DNA of 24,650 nt from Nitrospirota bacterium (GTDB lineage Bacteria > Nitrospirota_A > Leptospirillia > Leptospirillales > Leptospirillaceae): the NCBI GenBank assembly GCA_021838765.1, contig JAKCCY010000033.1, positions 1-24,650 of the forward strand. Reading direction: 5' to 3'. A model generated the notes under the pieces. The model saw nothing but the letters and a program-made list of their open reading frames with translations, was not told the origin of the DNA and ran no database searches. Positions 1-7,564 of the stretch are shown piece after piece; position 1 is the first letter of the stretch; each line of letters begins with the position of its first letter. The position numbers and the translations under genes are program-made.

Positions 1-43
1 GTGTATGGCACACTGGATTTCCCCTGTTAGTAGCAAGTAGAGT

Positions 44-73
44 TGTCCGGTTTTATAGCAAATGAGTTGTCCG
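44..73 (+). repeat. IS terminal inverted repeat, downstream end of transposase
   Basis: This 30-bp terminus starts TGTCCGGTTTT and ends TTGTCCG. It matches the reverse complement of 1361-1390 at 24 positions, with the mismatches all in the middle. Within it the core TGTCCG occurs twice, at 44-49 and 68-73, in the same orientation 24 bp apart. This suggests two transposase-binding subsites per end. Confidence 0.82.
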
Positions 74-109
74 CTTTTTTAAATAAAAAAACTCAGGGTT
101 TCCCCGTTC

Positions 110-1330
110 TCAGACATGAGCTTCGACCGGGCGGATTCCAGTCGAAGGAGCTTTGGTTCGTGGTTCCTTTTTTGTTTTTGGGTGCTCCGGTTTTTTAAAA
201 GGATAGTCGGAAAGCTTCCGGGGTCCATGAAACAGGGAGAGCGATCCGTCGGGATGCCGGTGGACCCTGACGGTCGTCCGGACGTAATGGAGCCGGTAGC
301 GATCGGAAGGGATCTGAAGGATCCGTCCTTCGAAAGACACGCAGTTGTCATTTCCAACGGTCCGTTCGTACTGCTCGCAGAGGATCTCGTCCAGAGACTC
401 TCCGCTCCAGGGAACGAAGGCCGATCCTTCCTCCGGAGCCCGATGGGAAAATTCCGTATTGAAGGCCGGAAGATAGATCTCGGACAGGTAGCGATTGGCC
501 TCTTCCATCGTCGTGATTCCCGCCAGGGCGAGTTCTTTGGGAAGACGCTCCTGATGGGTCCGGAAGGCCCGTTCACTGCGTCCCCGCGCTTCGGGGGAGT
601 ACGCGGCAATCATTTCAATGCCCAGCTGTTTCATCGCCCGTCCAAACTGGGTGAGGTTTTTCTTGTCCACCTTCCCTCCCGCTTCCGGCGTGATCCAGTA
701 GTGGCTGCCCCGGTCCGTGTACAGGGAGGAAGGAAGGCCTTTTTTCCCGATCACCTCCCGTATCCCCTGAAGGCTGGACGCGGTTCCCTCCTCAGCCACA
801 AAGAACATGCTGTAATGCTCATTGGTCGCATCATCCATCGTCACCACCAGATCCCAGACCTGTCCGGACACCCAGGGATGACGGCTGGCATCCTGATGGA
901 TCATCATCCCTTCCCAGGCCGCACGCTCCCGTCTCTTCCGGTGCTTCCCCTTTCCGGGGGCTTTCTGGACCGCTCCGTTCTCCTGAAGCGTCTTCTTGAC
1001 CCAGGTATAGCTCCGTTTCCCGCCCTCTTTCCGGTACCAGGAGTGGAAGTGTTTCACGTTCCACCCGTCATGCCGGCTCCGGTACTTTTCGACCAGTCCC
1101 AGGGCTTCATCCACCGGTGCCCGTCTTGATGAGGCCTGGGTGAGTCGTTTGTCCAGAATCCCCTGGATCCCTTCCTCTTCGACTCGCCGGACATATCTCC
1201 GGAATGTCCTTTCACTCATCCCCAGAATCCGGCCGGCCTCTTCCTGAGTCAGACATCCTTTCTTCCATTCATTCCAGGTATCTTCAAAACGCATCTTCCG
1301 GATCTCCTGTAGCACATTTGTTCGGTTCAT
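110..1330 (-). CDS. DDE transposase, integrase catalytic core (IS481/ISNCY-like)
   Basis: The 406-residue protein would catalyse cut-and-paste or copy movement of the surrounding element. An N-terminal helix-turn-helix spans about residues 27-48 (LTQEEAGRILGMSERTFRRY). The rve catalytic core runs from about 140 to 260. The likely acidic triad is D147 (in HQDASRHPW), D206 (in YTDRGSHYW) and E253 (in RGRSERAFRTHQ). The DDAT motif at 166-169 is also typical of the group. A basic tail rich in K, P and R ends the protein. The gene appears intact, without frameshift or internal stop. An AGGAGG ribosome-binding site lies at 1338-1343, seven bases before the ATG. The domain call is firm, the exact IS family less so. 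Confidence 0.93.
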   Translation of the reverse strand: MNRTNVLQEIRKMRFEDTWNEWKKGCLTQEEAGRILGMSERTFRRYVRRVEEEGIQGILDKRLTQASSRRAPVDEALGLVEKYRSRHDGWNVKHFHSWYRKEGGKRSYTWVKKTLQENGAVQKAPGKGKHRKRRERAAWEGMMIHQDASRHPWVSGQVWDLVVTMDDATNEHYSMFFVAEEGTASSLQGIREVIGKKGLPSSLYTDRGSHYWITPEAGGKVDKKNLTQFGRAMKQLGIEMIAAYSPEARGRSERAFRTHQERLPKELALAGITTMEEANRYLSEIYLPAFNTEFSHRAPEEGSAFVPWSGESLDEILCEQYERTVGNDNCVSFEGRILQIPSDRYRLHYVRTTVRVHRHPDGSLSLFHGPRKLSDYPFKKPEHPKTKKEPRTKAPSTGIRPVEAHV

Positions 1331-1350
1331 TCTGGATCCTCCTCGGACCC

Positions 1351-1381
1351 ATTATGGAACCGGACAAGCCTTGCGCTACAA
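1351..1381 (-). promoter_or_regulatory. Possible transposase promoter overlapping the IS end
   Basis: On the minus strand CATAAT at 1356-1351 matches five of six bases of a -10 box. The best upstream hexamer is TTGTAG at 1381-1376 with a long 19-bp spacer, which is a poor -35. The position inside the terminal repeat is common for IS promoters, but the match is weak. Confidence 0.25.
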
Positions 1382-1390
1382 AACCGGACA
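1361..1390 (-). repeat. IS terminal inverted repeat, upstream end of transposase
   Basis: This is the partner of 44-73. Read on the minus strand it begins TGTCCGGTTTT and ends TTGTCCG, so the doubled TGTCCG core is conserved at both ends. It lies just upstream of the transposase start, so transposase bound here could also affect its own promoter. Confidence 0.82.
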
Positions 1391-1425
1391 GATTATGTGC
1401 TCCCTACAATGATTTGGCAGGGAGA

Positions 1426-1454
1426 TTGACATTTCACCATAAAAAGGCTTGAGA
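1426..1454 (+). promoter_or_regulatory. Weak candidate promoter for the exported repeat protein
   Basis: A consensus TTGACA stands at 1426-1431, just outside the IS end. Seventeen bases on there is only TTGAGA, a poor -10 box. The site lies about 115 bp before the preferred GTG start of the next gene. It could drive that gene or could be fortuitous. Confidence 0.3.
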
Positions 1455-1554
1455 TAGAGAGAGTTTATGTTCAGGAAGACTCCTGTTTCTCATCCAGGAG
1501 GGTGGGTGTCTGAAATATTTTTTGGTGGATTCTTGAGTCATGTGTCCGGCTGTC

Positions 1555-1560
1555 GGGAGG
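1555..1560 (+). promoter_or_regulatory. Ribosome-binding site that fixes a GTG start
   Basis: GGGAGG lies eight bases before the GTG at 1569. The upstream in-frame ATG at 1467 has no comparable site. Starting at the GTG also puts a normal signal peptide at the N-terminus. Confidence 0.75.
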
Positions 1561-1568
1561 GTAAAAAA

Positions 1569-3176
1569 GTGAAAACAGGTTTTGTGAAGATCATCAGGAA
1601 GTTTCCGGGACGTACTGTGTTGGCCATTTTTATGGGTGCGCTCTCTTTCCTGTGTTTTTCCCAAGAGTCCTGGGCGGGATCCCGGGAGCATCTTTTCTAC
1701 CCGTCCTCATCTCCTCAATATGCTTCCCAGCTGGATATCGAATCCGTTGCGATGTCTTTCTGGGGAAATAACCTGCTCCTGTCCGATACACGCCACGAAG
1801 TGGTTTTCCTGAACATATCCGGAGAAAACATGACGGTTCCCGTTTCCGGAGGGAAAGATCTGGTGAATCAGGTGGTTCTGCCGGGACAGGCTGTCGTGGT
1901 CGCTGGCAATGGGCATTCCGCGCCGCTTCCGGAGATACGGCCCGGAAAAGCCTTTCACTTTGGAATCCTTCCTCTGGGAATGGCGGTCGACAAGGATATT
2001 GTCTTTATCGCGGATGGCAATGGAACGATTGACGCTTTGAATATTTCGATGGATCCACGACATATTTATGTGATTCCGCCCATTGGCAATACGGGCGCTA
2101 TCAGGGGGCATGTGACCCGCATGATCCAGAGGACAGGCTTGAATAATCGGGTCCTGGGCGAAGCGGCTCCCCTGACTCTTTTGTCCGGAAGGATCTCTGT
2201 CATTGCCGGTGGTGGAGACAAAAGGCCCGGAATAAAGCCGATCGATGCCTTCTCCTGCCGGATTTCTCCTGTCGCGATTGCCAATGATGGTCACCGGATC
2301 TACGTGGTCGGGCAGACAGGGAGGGTCTACTTTTTGAATGAAGCCCGCCATGTGGTGGATATTCCGGTGAAGGAAAACGGGCAGACCAGATGGGTCCATG
2401 TTCCGACGGGGATGATCGTTCTGGTGGCCGGGGGCGGAACCAAAAATACGGATGTCGACCTTGTCCCGCTTTCAGCGGTTGAGTCTGAGATCGCCCCGAC
2501 TTCCATAGCGGTCCACCACCACCACATTCTTCTTGGGGATTCGGGAGACGGTGTTCTGGAGGTCAATGTGGCCGGGGACCATCAGCAGATTCTCAAGTCA
2601 GATTCTGCTGCGAACATCCATCCGCTTGAGCCGGGAGAGATTGTGTCTGTGACCGGTTCGGGGAACCAGATGGCCGATACGAAGCCCATGGAGGCAAGCC
2701 TTGTGGATATTCATCCAAAAAGTCTTGTGGAGAGCGCTTCGGGGATCCTCTACCTTGCGGAAATGGATGAGGCATCTGACTCTGGTAAAGTGGAGGCCCT
2801 GAATGTTGGCTCTGCCGATGCTTCTGTTCCACAGGGAGGGGCTCCTCATGGTTTGACCAGACTCCCCCATGGTCAAGTGATGGTTCTTGTGGGGAACGGT
2901 TCCAAGACGCCTGTTCCGGGAATTCATCCGGACATTCCCACCCACGTCGGAATTGTTCCGGTCAATGTGGCTTTCCATAATGGACTTCTTGCGATTGCAG
3001 ACCTGAATGGAAGCATCGATGTGGTCAATATCGGTGGAGTCAACAGACTTGTCCATCCCATGGGGCAGGGCAGTGCCGTTGTTCTCCCGAGGGGCAGGAT
3101 CATTTCACTGATGGGGGCCCGGTCCGGGAATCGGTCAAAGGGGGAGCTTGTTCCGGAGGTTCACTCGGGACAGTAG
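1569..3176 (+). CDS. Exported beta-propeller-like repeat protein, function unknown
   Basis: I do not recognise a named family. From the GTG start the protein has 535 residues. It opens with a Sec signal peptide: basic KTGFVKIIRKFPGR, a hydrophobic stretch, then a likely cleavage after SWA near residue 36. The mature part carries about six repeats, each opening with a strand of the type VVVAGNG, ISVIAGGG, IVLVAGGG, IVSVTGSG, VMVLVGNG or IISLMG. These start near residues 109, 209, 283, 358, 437 and 511. Each is followed by a second conserved block such as IVFIADGNGTIDALNI or LLAIADLNGSIDVVNI. This pattern resembles NHL or YVTN-type propeller blades. The likely location is periplasm or cell surface. 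An ATG at 1467 would add 34 residues but hide the signal peptide. The gene stands alone between an IS and a convergent operon. Confidence 0.8.
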   Translation: MKTGFVKIIRKFPGRTVLAIFMGALSFLCFSQESWAGSREHLFYPSSSPQYASQLDIESVAMSFWGNNLLLSDTRHEVVFLNISGENMTVPVSGGKDLVNQVVLPGQAVVVAGNGHSAPLPEIRPGKAFHFGILPLGMAVDKDIVFIADGNGTIDALNISMDPRHIYVIPPIGNTGAIRGHVTRMIQRTGLNNRVLGEAAPLTLLSGRISVIAGGGDKRPGIKPIDAFSCRISPVAIANDGHRIYVVGQTGRVYFLNEARHVVDIPVKENGQTRWVHVPTGMIVLVAGGGTKNTDVDLVPLSAVESEIAPTSIAVHHHHILLGDSGDGVLEVNVAGDHQQILKSDSAANIHPLEPGEIVSVTGSGNQMADTKPMEASLVDIHPKSLVESASGILYLAEMDEASDSGKVEALNVGSADASVPQGGAPHGLTRLPHGQVMVLVGNGSKTPVPGIHPDIPTHVGIVPVNVAFHNGLLAIADLNGSIDVVNIGGVNRLVHPMGQGSAVVLPRGRIISLMGARSGNRSKGELVPEVHSGQ

Positions 3177-3191
3177 CTTTTGGTGTATTGA

Positions 3192-4130
3192 TCACTCGAC
3201 CGTCCGGAATGGCTCTTCAAGAAGCGTGATCCGGGGGGCGGCCTTCCTGAGGGCCGAAAGGGATACCCTGACGCCCAGGGGCCATGTGGCCAGTGGTGTT
3301 CCATGTCCCGAAAGGGAACATGTCATGATCGGCACGTCCGGTATTGCTTCCCGGACAAGTTCTTCCACGGATTCCCTTGGATCATCCGGCCTCGGGGATC
3401 TTCCCAAGAAGGGTCCGAGGACCACTCCCCTGACTCCTTTCAGATACCCGGCATGAATCAGTGACCGGATCGCCCTGTCGATGGCATACATCGGTTCATC
3501 GATGTCTTCCAGAAAGAGGATCCATCCATCGTCGGAACACGTGGGCAGCCATGGAGAACCGCACAGATGCGCCAGTGTTTCCAGATTGCCGCCCATGAGA
3601 ATTCCCTCTGATTGTCCTTCCCTGACGATGGCCGTATCTCCCGCGGGGAGATCCATTCCCATCCCGATCTTGCCGGAGACCATTTCCCAGAAAAGCTCAA
3701 ATGTTTTGGGGTCGGACAATCCCCTCAGATGGGGGCCGTGAAAGGAGACCGCCCGATGGGTCTCATAAAGCCAGGAGTGAATGTTCGTGATATCGGATAG
3801 CCCCAGTACAAGGGGAAGGTGTCTTGTCGTCCTGGTTTTTTTCAGCCAGGGAAGAATCCTTGCCGCCCCGTAGCCGCCCCGTGCAAAAAAAATCGCATCC
3901 ACATCTTTTGATTCAAGCGCATTCTGAAAAGAAAGCGCCCTGGTCTTGTCGGATGCGACAAAGGGAGAGAATCCCTCCTCCCGGATATCTTGAAAATGGA
4001 TCGACAGCCCGACCGACCTCAGATTCTCGATTGCCTTGGGATGGCTGTTGGGGTCTGCCTGGAGACAGGGAGAAACGATGGCAACAGACATTCCAGGGGA
4101 AAGGGGACGGGGCATACTCCGTTCGATCAT
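3192..4130 (-). CDS. LD-carboxypeptidase-family serine peptidase (S66, LdcA/MccF)
   Basis: The 312-residue protein matches the S66 family, which cleaves the L,D bond of murein tetrapeptides during recycling (LdcA) or detoxifies peptide-nucleotide antibiotics (MccF). The catalytic triad is visible: nucleophile S112 in GLSDIT, E208 in FLEDIDEP and H276 in SGHGTPLA. The motif FFARGGYGAARILP (about 81-94) is the conserved loop ahead of the nucleophile. Length is normal and there is no signal peptide, so a cytosolic role is expected. The start ATG overlaps the stop of the creatininase gene by four bases (ATGA at 4127-4130), which indicates translational coupling. Choice between murein recycling and another peptide substrate cannot be made from sequence alone. 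Confidence 0.92.
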   Translation of the reverse strand: MIERSMPRPLSPGMSVAIVSPCLQADPNSHPKAIENLRSVGLSIHFQDIREEGFSPFVASDKTRALSFQNALESKDVDAIFFARGGYGAARILPWLKKTRTTRHLPLVLGLSDITNIHSWLYETHRAVSFHGPHLRGLSDPKTFELFWEMVSGKIGMGMDLPAGDTAIVREGQSEGILMGGNLETLAHLCGSPWLPTCSDDGWILFLEDIDEPMYAIDRAIRSLIHAGYLKGVRGVVLGPFLGRSPRPDDPRESVEELVREAIPDVPIMTCSLSGHGTPLATWPLGVRVSLSALRKAAPRITLLEEPFRTVE

Positions 4131-4867
4131 ACCCCGGATTGGTCCATCTTCAGAAAATCAGACAGCTTGGTAACGAGAGCAGCCTTTGCGATGGCAAAAA
4201 GTTCCGCCCCGATCTCCCCGGTTGAAAGGGCTGGGTTGGATCCCATCCGGCCATCGGGATAAAGCATCCTGAAGCGTTCGGGACCCACTGGCCACTCTGT
4301 TTTGGGATCGGGGGCGACCCCAGGGGCGATGGGTGTTTGAGCCTGTGGGAATAGGTACCATGTGACGGCCACCTCGCCGCAGGTGGCATGAAATCCGTTT
4401 TCCGAGCCAAAAACCTCTTTTTCCCTGGCGGTGACTTCAGGCAAAAGCCACCAGGAAGCCAGCTGGATCCTGAGATTTGGGCTGTCGGTCAGAATCTGGG
4501 AGAACGCAGCACTCATGGAGCTGACATTTCCGCCGTGGCCATTGACGAAGAAAAAACGGGAAAATCCGTTTCGGGCAAATGATGAGATGATGTCGGTGGT
4601 CATCATGATGAGTGTTTCGGGGCGCAGGGAAGCTGTTCCGGGAAAAGCCAGATGATGATGGCTCATGCCATAGGCCATTGTGGGAGCGACAAGAATCCCT
4701 GTTTCATCTCCAAGCGCTTTTGCGAGTGCTCCGGCGATCAGGTGGTCTGTGCCGATGAGTCCATTGGGACCATGTTGCTCTGTGCTGCCAACGGGAATGA
4801 TGATGGTTTTTTGAGAGATTCTTTTTTCGACAGCAGGCCAGGAAAGAGTGGCCAGTTCATTGTTCAT
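4127..4867 (-). CDS. Creatininase-family amidohydrolase
   Basis: The 246-residue protein belongs to the creatininase family, metal-dependent amidohydrolases that include creatininase, FAPy-deformylase and the mycofactocin peptidase MftE. Likely metal ligands are E30 and H32 in GSTEQHG, D41 in GTDHL and H111 in VNGHGGN. The HATCGE motif at 160-165 supplies the usual later acidic residue. The start at 4867 is preferred because AGGGGA lies nine bases upstream and the family homology begins there. An ATG at 4972 would add 35 unconserved residues and falls inside the candidate -10 box. The substrate is unknown. Coupling to an LD-carboxypeptidase suggests the pair acts on amide bonds of related peptides, which is inference. 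Confidence 0.9.
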   Translation of the reverse strand: MNNELATLSWPAVEKRISQKTIIIPVGSTEQHGPNGLIGTDHLIAGALAKALGDETGILVAPTMAYGMSHHHLAFPGTASLRPETLIMMTTDIISSFARNGFSRFFFVNGHGGNVSSMSAAFSQILTDSPNLRIQLASWWLLPEVTAREKEVFGSENGFHATCGEVAVTWYLFPQAQTPIAPGVAPDPKTEWPVGPERFRMLYPDGRMGSNPALSTGEIGAELFAIAKAALVTKLSDFLKMDQSGV

Positions 4868-4970
4868 CGGAATGGATCCCCTGTTTTGATATTCACCGGC
4901 TGTTTCTCCGGGAAAATGTTTGGAAGTTGGCCCGGAGGCCGATTTTTCTGATACTTGAATCCTTGCCTCC

Positions 4971-5000
4971 ATTCTAGTCGCTTGATATCAGCGACTTCAA
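4971..5000 (-). promoter_or_regulatory. Candidate promoter of the creatininase-LdcA unit
   Basis: On the minus strand TTGAAG (5000-4995) and TAGAAT (4976-4971) are separated by 18 bases. The -10 matches TATAAT at five of six positions and the -35 matches TTGACA at four. Transcription would begin near 4964, giving a leader of roughly 100 bases before the start at 4867. Confidence 0.5.
4976..4996. promoter_or_regulatory. Inverted repeat, candidate operator in the promoter spacer
   Basis: The perfect arms AGTCGCT (4976-4982) and AGCGACT (4990-4996) flank a 7-base centre that contains GATATC. The repeat fills the space between the two candidate promoter hexamers and touches each of them. A bound dimeric regulator would block polymerase. 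The regulator is not identified. Confidence 0.5.
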
Positions 5001-5116
5001 CGAGGGTTGGACACTTTTTAAGAGTGCGGGATCCTGAAACGAGCTTCTTTTCAGATTTTCCGGTCGGTAGAATGGTAGCCCTATGGCTCTTTTTGCCTGA
5101 AAGAGTCCGCCCGGAT

Positions 5117-5144
5117 TTGATTTTTGACCCTCCCATGGTAGCAT
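5117..5144 (+). promoter_or_regulatory. Candidate promoter of the hpnDEC operon
   Basis: TTGATT at 5117-5122 and TAGCAT at 5139-5144 are separated by 16 bases, each matching four of six consensus positions. The site lies about 64 bases before the hpnD start. It is the best plus-strand candidate in the gap but not strong. Confidence 0.35.
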
Positions 5145-5207
5145 CTTGGGGATTCTATACCGTGTGACAATCCTTTTTTCACCGATTTTGCCGGAGCTTT
5201 TACCCCC

Positions 5208-6116
5208 TTGGGACAGACCAAATCCTTTTCCATCAGACGATACGAAAAAGCACAATCTGCTCTTTCCAGGAGCAACTTCAGGATCGGATACCGGTTTCTG
5301 AAGGATCAATCCCGAAAAGATCTTGAAACCCTCTACGTCTTTTTCCGTGTTGTGGATGATTTGGTTGACGAGCCTTTTCCGGGAGAGGATCCCACAGGAG
5401 AACTTGCCGCCTGGACAGAGGACCTTTCCGGGGGAGCAAGATTCGACCATCCTCTCTCTGCGAGGCTTCATGACCTGATGGAGCGTCGCGGGGTTCCTTC
5501 CGGGGTCCTTCTCGATGTTGTCAGGGGAATGTCGATGGACCTTGACCGGGTCCGGATTGCGGGGATGGCTGAGCTCAGGGAATACTGCTATCTTGCAGCC
5601 GGCGCCGTCGGTCGGGCCTGCATTCCCGTCTTCGGTGGTGATCTTGTCCGACTTGCTCCTTATGCCGATGCATTGGGAGAGGCCTTCCAGCTCACGAATA
5701 TCCTTCGGGATATCAAAGAGGATGCTGCCCGGGACAGGATCTATCTTCCTGCAGACCGTATGCGCCACTTCAATGTTTCGGAGACGGATGTCCTTTCAGG
5801 AGTTTGGTCGGAAGGGTTTCAAAAACTTCTGGAAGAGTTGTGGGAACTTTCCGAGCAGGACTATCAGAAGGCGCAGGGGCTTCTTGTGACTTCGGAAGAC
5901 CGGAGGATCATGCGGCCGGCGCGGGCAATGGAAGCCTATTATCATGAAATCCACCGGGAGATCCGACGGAGAAACTTCGATGTGTTTTCAAGACCGGTCT
6001 CCCTTTCGAAGTTCAAGAAAGCCTCCCTTCTGCTTTTTTTTCTGACGGTCGGTCAATGGGCGAAACAACCCAAAACCGCTCGAATTCCGGGTGACACCGG
6101 CGGGAGTGCGGATTGA
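5208..6116 (+). CDS. hpnD: Presqualene diphosphate synthase HpnD
   Basis: HpnD joins two farnesyl diphosphates head to head into presqualene diphosphate, the first of three steps to squalene in the HpnCDE route. The 302-residue protein has both aspartate-rich motifs of the squalene/phytoene synthase fold: DDLVDE at 50-55 and the NILRDIKED block at 164-172 that binds the Mg-diphosphate. YCYLAAGAVGRACIPVFG (127-143) is typical of HpnD. The start is a TTG with GGAG at 5193-5196 eleven bases upstream; no ATG lies in the conserved N-terminal part. The stop overlaps the hpnE start by four bases (TTGA). HpnC is the nearest alternative, but that role is better filled by the gene at 7561. Confidence 0.92.
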   Translation: MGQTKSFSIRRYEKAQSALSRSNFRIGYRFLKDQSRKDLETLYVFFRVVDDLVDEPFPGEDPTGELAAWTEDLSGGARFDHPLSARLHDLMERRGVPSGVLLDVVRGMSMDLDRVRIAGMAELREYCYLAAGAVGRACIPVFGGDLVRLAPYADALGEAFQLTNILRDIKEDAARDRIYLPADRMRHFNVSETDVLSGVWSEGFQKLLEELWELSEQDYQKAQGLLVTSEDRRIMRPARAMEAYYHEIHREIRRRNFDVFSRPVSLSKFKKASLLLFFLTVGQWAKQPKTARIPGDTGGSAD

Positions 6117-7564
6117 CTGTTCCCACGGTCTATATCGTCGGCGCCGGTCTTTCCGGGATGGCCCTGGCTGAATCCCTTTCCCGCCCGGAACGGGGGAAGC
6201 CCGTCCGGATCGTACTTCTGGAGGGAAGACCGTCTCCCGGAGGAAGAGTCTCTTCCTACCGTGAGAGCCATACGGGGCAGTGGGCCGATAATGGCCAGCA
6301 CCTGTTCATGGATGTCTATTCTTCCATGCTTTCCTTCCTGGACAGGCTTGGCACCAGAAATCGTGTTGTCTTTCCAACCCCCTTTTCGATTGAACTTCTG
6401 GATGAGAAAAACCAATCCCATCGCTTTAGCCTTGATCCCAAACTTGGAAAGATTGGCGGTCTTTTGGGTGTTCTCTCCTTTTCCGGCCTTTCTCTTGGGT
6501 CACGGATATCCATGCTGAAGGCAGGGGCCAGAATGTCTTCCGGGGGGCTCAAAGAGGAGTCCGTCGACCATCTCGACGCAAGAACCTTCCTTCTCCAGTG
6601 CGGTGCAACGAAAGAGTCGATCGACCGCTTTTGGGAACTTCTGGTGGTCTCCGCAACGAACCTCCCTTCTTCTGATGTCAGTGCGGCGCTTCTTTTGCGG
6701 ATTCTTAGGGAAACGCTACTGGGATCTGGTGGTCCGTCCCTGATCGGCTGGAGTACTGTGAGCCACAGGGATCTTGTGATCGATCCGGCACTTGCCCTCT
6801 TTGAAAGGAGGGGAGTTGACGTGAGGTTGAAAAGTGCTGTTGGCAGGATCTGTCTCGAGGGCAATCAGGTCACATCGATTGTTGCGGGGGAGAACAAACT
6901 GGAATTGTCCCCGAATGATCATCTGGTGTTGGCCATGCCTCCATGGTCTCTCGAGAAGGTTTTCCCCATCGAGATGATGCAAGGGGAGCTTTGCCAAAAT
7001 ATCATGCGCCTTTCCTTTTCTTCGGGAATTGTTTCCATTCACCTCTGGTTTTCACGTCCTCTTGCCCTTCCGGCCATTGGAGGCTTTATGAACGGACCTG
7101 TTCATTGGGTTTTCAACAAGGACCTCATGGCCCGTCCGGAAAGAACGACGGAGATCTCTCCGGACGGAGCAAGTTATCTGGATATTTCCTATGAAGATGG
7201 CAGAAATCGGCTGGAGGGAACCTTTTTGTCCCTGACCATTTCAGGGGTGGACGCCAAAGACGAGAGATCCGAAGAGGAGTGGCTTCAATCCGCACTCGAG
7301 GCCGTCCGGCGCTTCTCCGGGCAGCCTGTCCTGCCTGACCTGCTGCACCACCGTGTCATTCGGGAGCGAATGTCCACTCCGATCCTCGGTCCCGGCCAAT
7401 CTCTTTATCGACCGTCCAACCAGACAGGGGTGTCCAATATGTGGCTCTGTGGCGATGCAACGGACACAGGGCTTCCTGCAACGATGGAAGGCGCTGTCCG
7501 ATCTGCCCATCTTCTCGGGGACCTTCTGTTCCCGAAGCTTTCCCGTGGAGAAGTCCGGTCATGA
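6113..7564 (+). CDS. hpnE: Hydroxysqualene dehydroxylase HpnE (FAD-dependent)
   Basis: HpnE reduces hydroxysqualene to squalene, the last step of the pathway. The 483-residue protein is an amine-oxidase/phytoene-desaturase-like flavoprotein. The Rossmann dinucleotide motif GAGLSG is at 10-15, followed by E37 and PGGR at 42-45, which contact FAD. The C-terminal FAD motif WLCGDATDTGLPATMEGAVRS is also present. The start is TTG at 6113, with GGGAG at 6103-6106, and overlaps the hpnD stop. The gene ends in an ATGA overlap with hpnC. Being between hpnD and hpnC makes the squalene role much more likely than carotenoid desaturation. Confidence 0.92.
   Translation: MTVPTVYIVGAGLSGMALAESLSRPERGKPVRIVLLEGRPSPGGRVSSYRESHTGQWADNGQHLFMDVYSSMLSFLDRLGTRNRVVFPTPFSIELLDEKNQSHRFSLDPKLGKIGGLLGVLSFSGLSLGSRISMLKAGARMSSGGLKEESVDHLDARTFLLQCGATKESIDRFWELLVVSATNLPSSDVSAALLLRILRETLLGSGGPSLIGWSTVSHRDLVIDPALALFERRGVDVRLKSAVGRICLEGNQVTSIVAGENKLELSPNDHLVLAMPPWSLEKVFPIEMMQGELCQNIMRLSFSSGIVSIHLWFSRPLALPAIGGFMNGPVHWVFNKDLMARPERTTEISPDGASYLDISYEDGRNRLEGTFLSLTISGVDAKDERSEEEWLQSALEAVRRFSGQPVLPDLLHHRVIRERMSTPILGPGQSLYRPSNQTGVSNMWLCGDATDTGLPATMEGAVRSAHLLGDLLFPKLSRGEVRS

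Larger units (their letters stand above)
44..1390 (-). mobile_element. Insertion sequence with DDE transposase, IS481/ISNCY-like
   Basis: The element of 1347 bp is bounded by 30-bp inverted repeats that match at 24 of 30 positions and begin with TGT on each outer side. It contains one transposase gene that fills nearly all the space between them. The outer ends are placed where similarity between the two termini stops. No direct target-site duplication is visible: the bases before 44 and after 1390 do not match over any useful length. The element could therefore be old, or could have recombined with another copy. The family assignment (IS481 or the related IS1202 group of ISNCY) rests on the transposase motifs and the TGT ends. 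Confidence 0.85.
4868..5207. other. Divergent intergenic region between creatininase unit and hpn operon
   Basis: This 340-bp region separates two divergent transcription units. It holds a candidate minus-strand promoter with an inverted repeat in its spacer (4971-5000) and a candidate plus-strand promoter (5117-5144). Open frame continues upstream of the creatininase start, but those residues look unlike the family. I see no RNA gene here. Confidence 0.6.

Noticed and set aside
116..1129. Long plus-strand open frame across the transposase gene
   Set aside because: It is antisense to an intact DDE transposase with clear catalytic motifs, and its protein shows no domain.
1400..1424. Stem CTCCCT/AGGGAG next to the IS as a terminator or attachment site
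   Set aside because: Arms are only six bases, the loop is 13 bases and no T-run follows.
1467..1568. Upstream ATG for the repeat protein
   Set aside because: It lacks a ribosome-binding site and would bury the signal peptide; GTG 1569 has GGGAGG at the right distance.
4868..4972. N-terminal extension of the creatininase gene from ATG 4972
   Set aside because: The residues are not conserved in the family, and the ATG overlaps the candidate -10 box.
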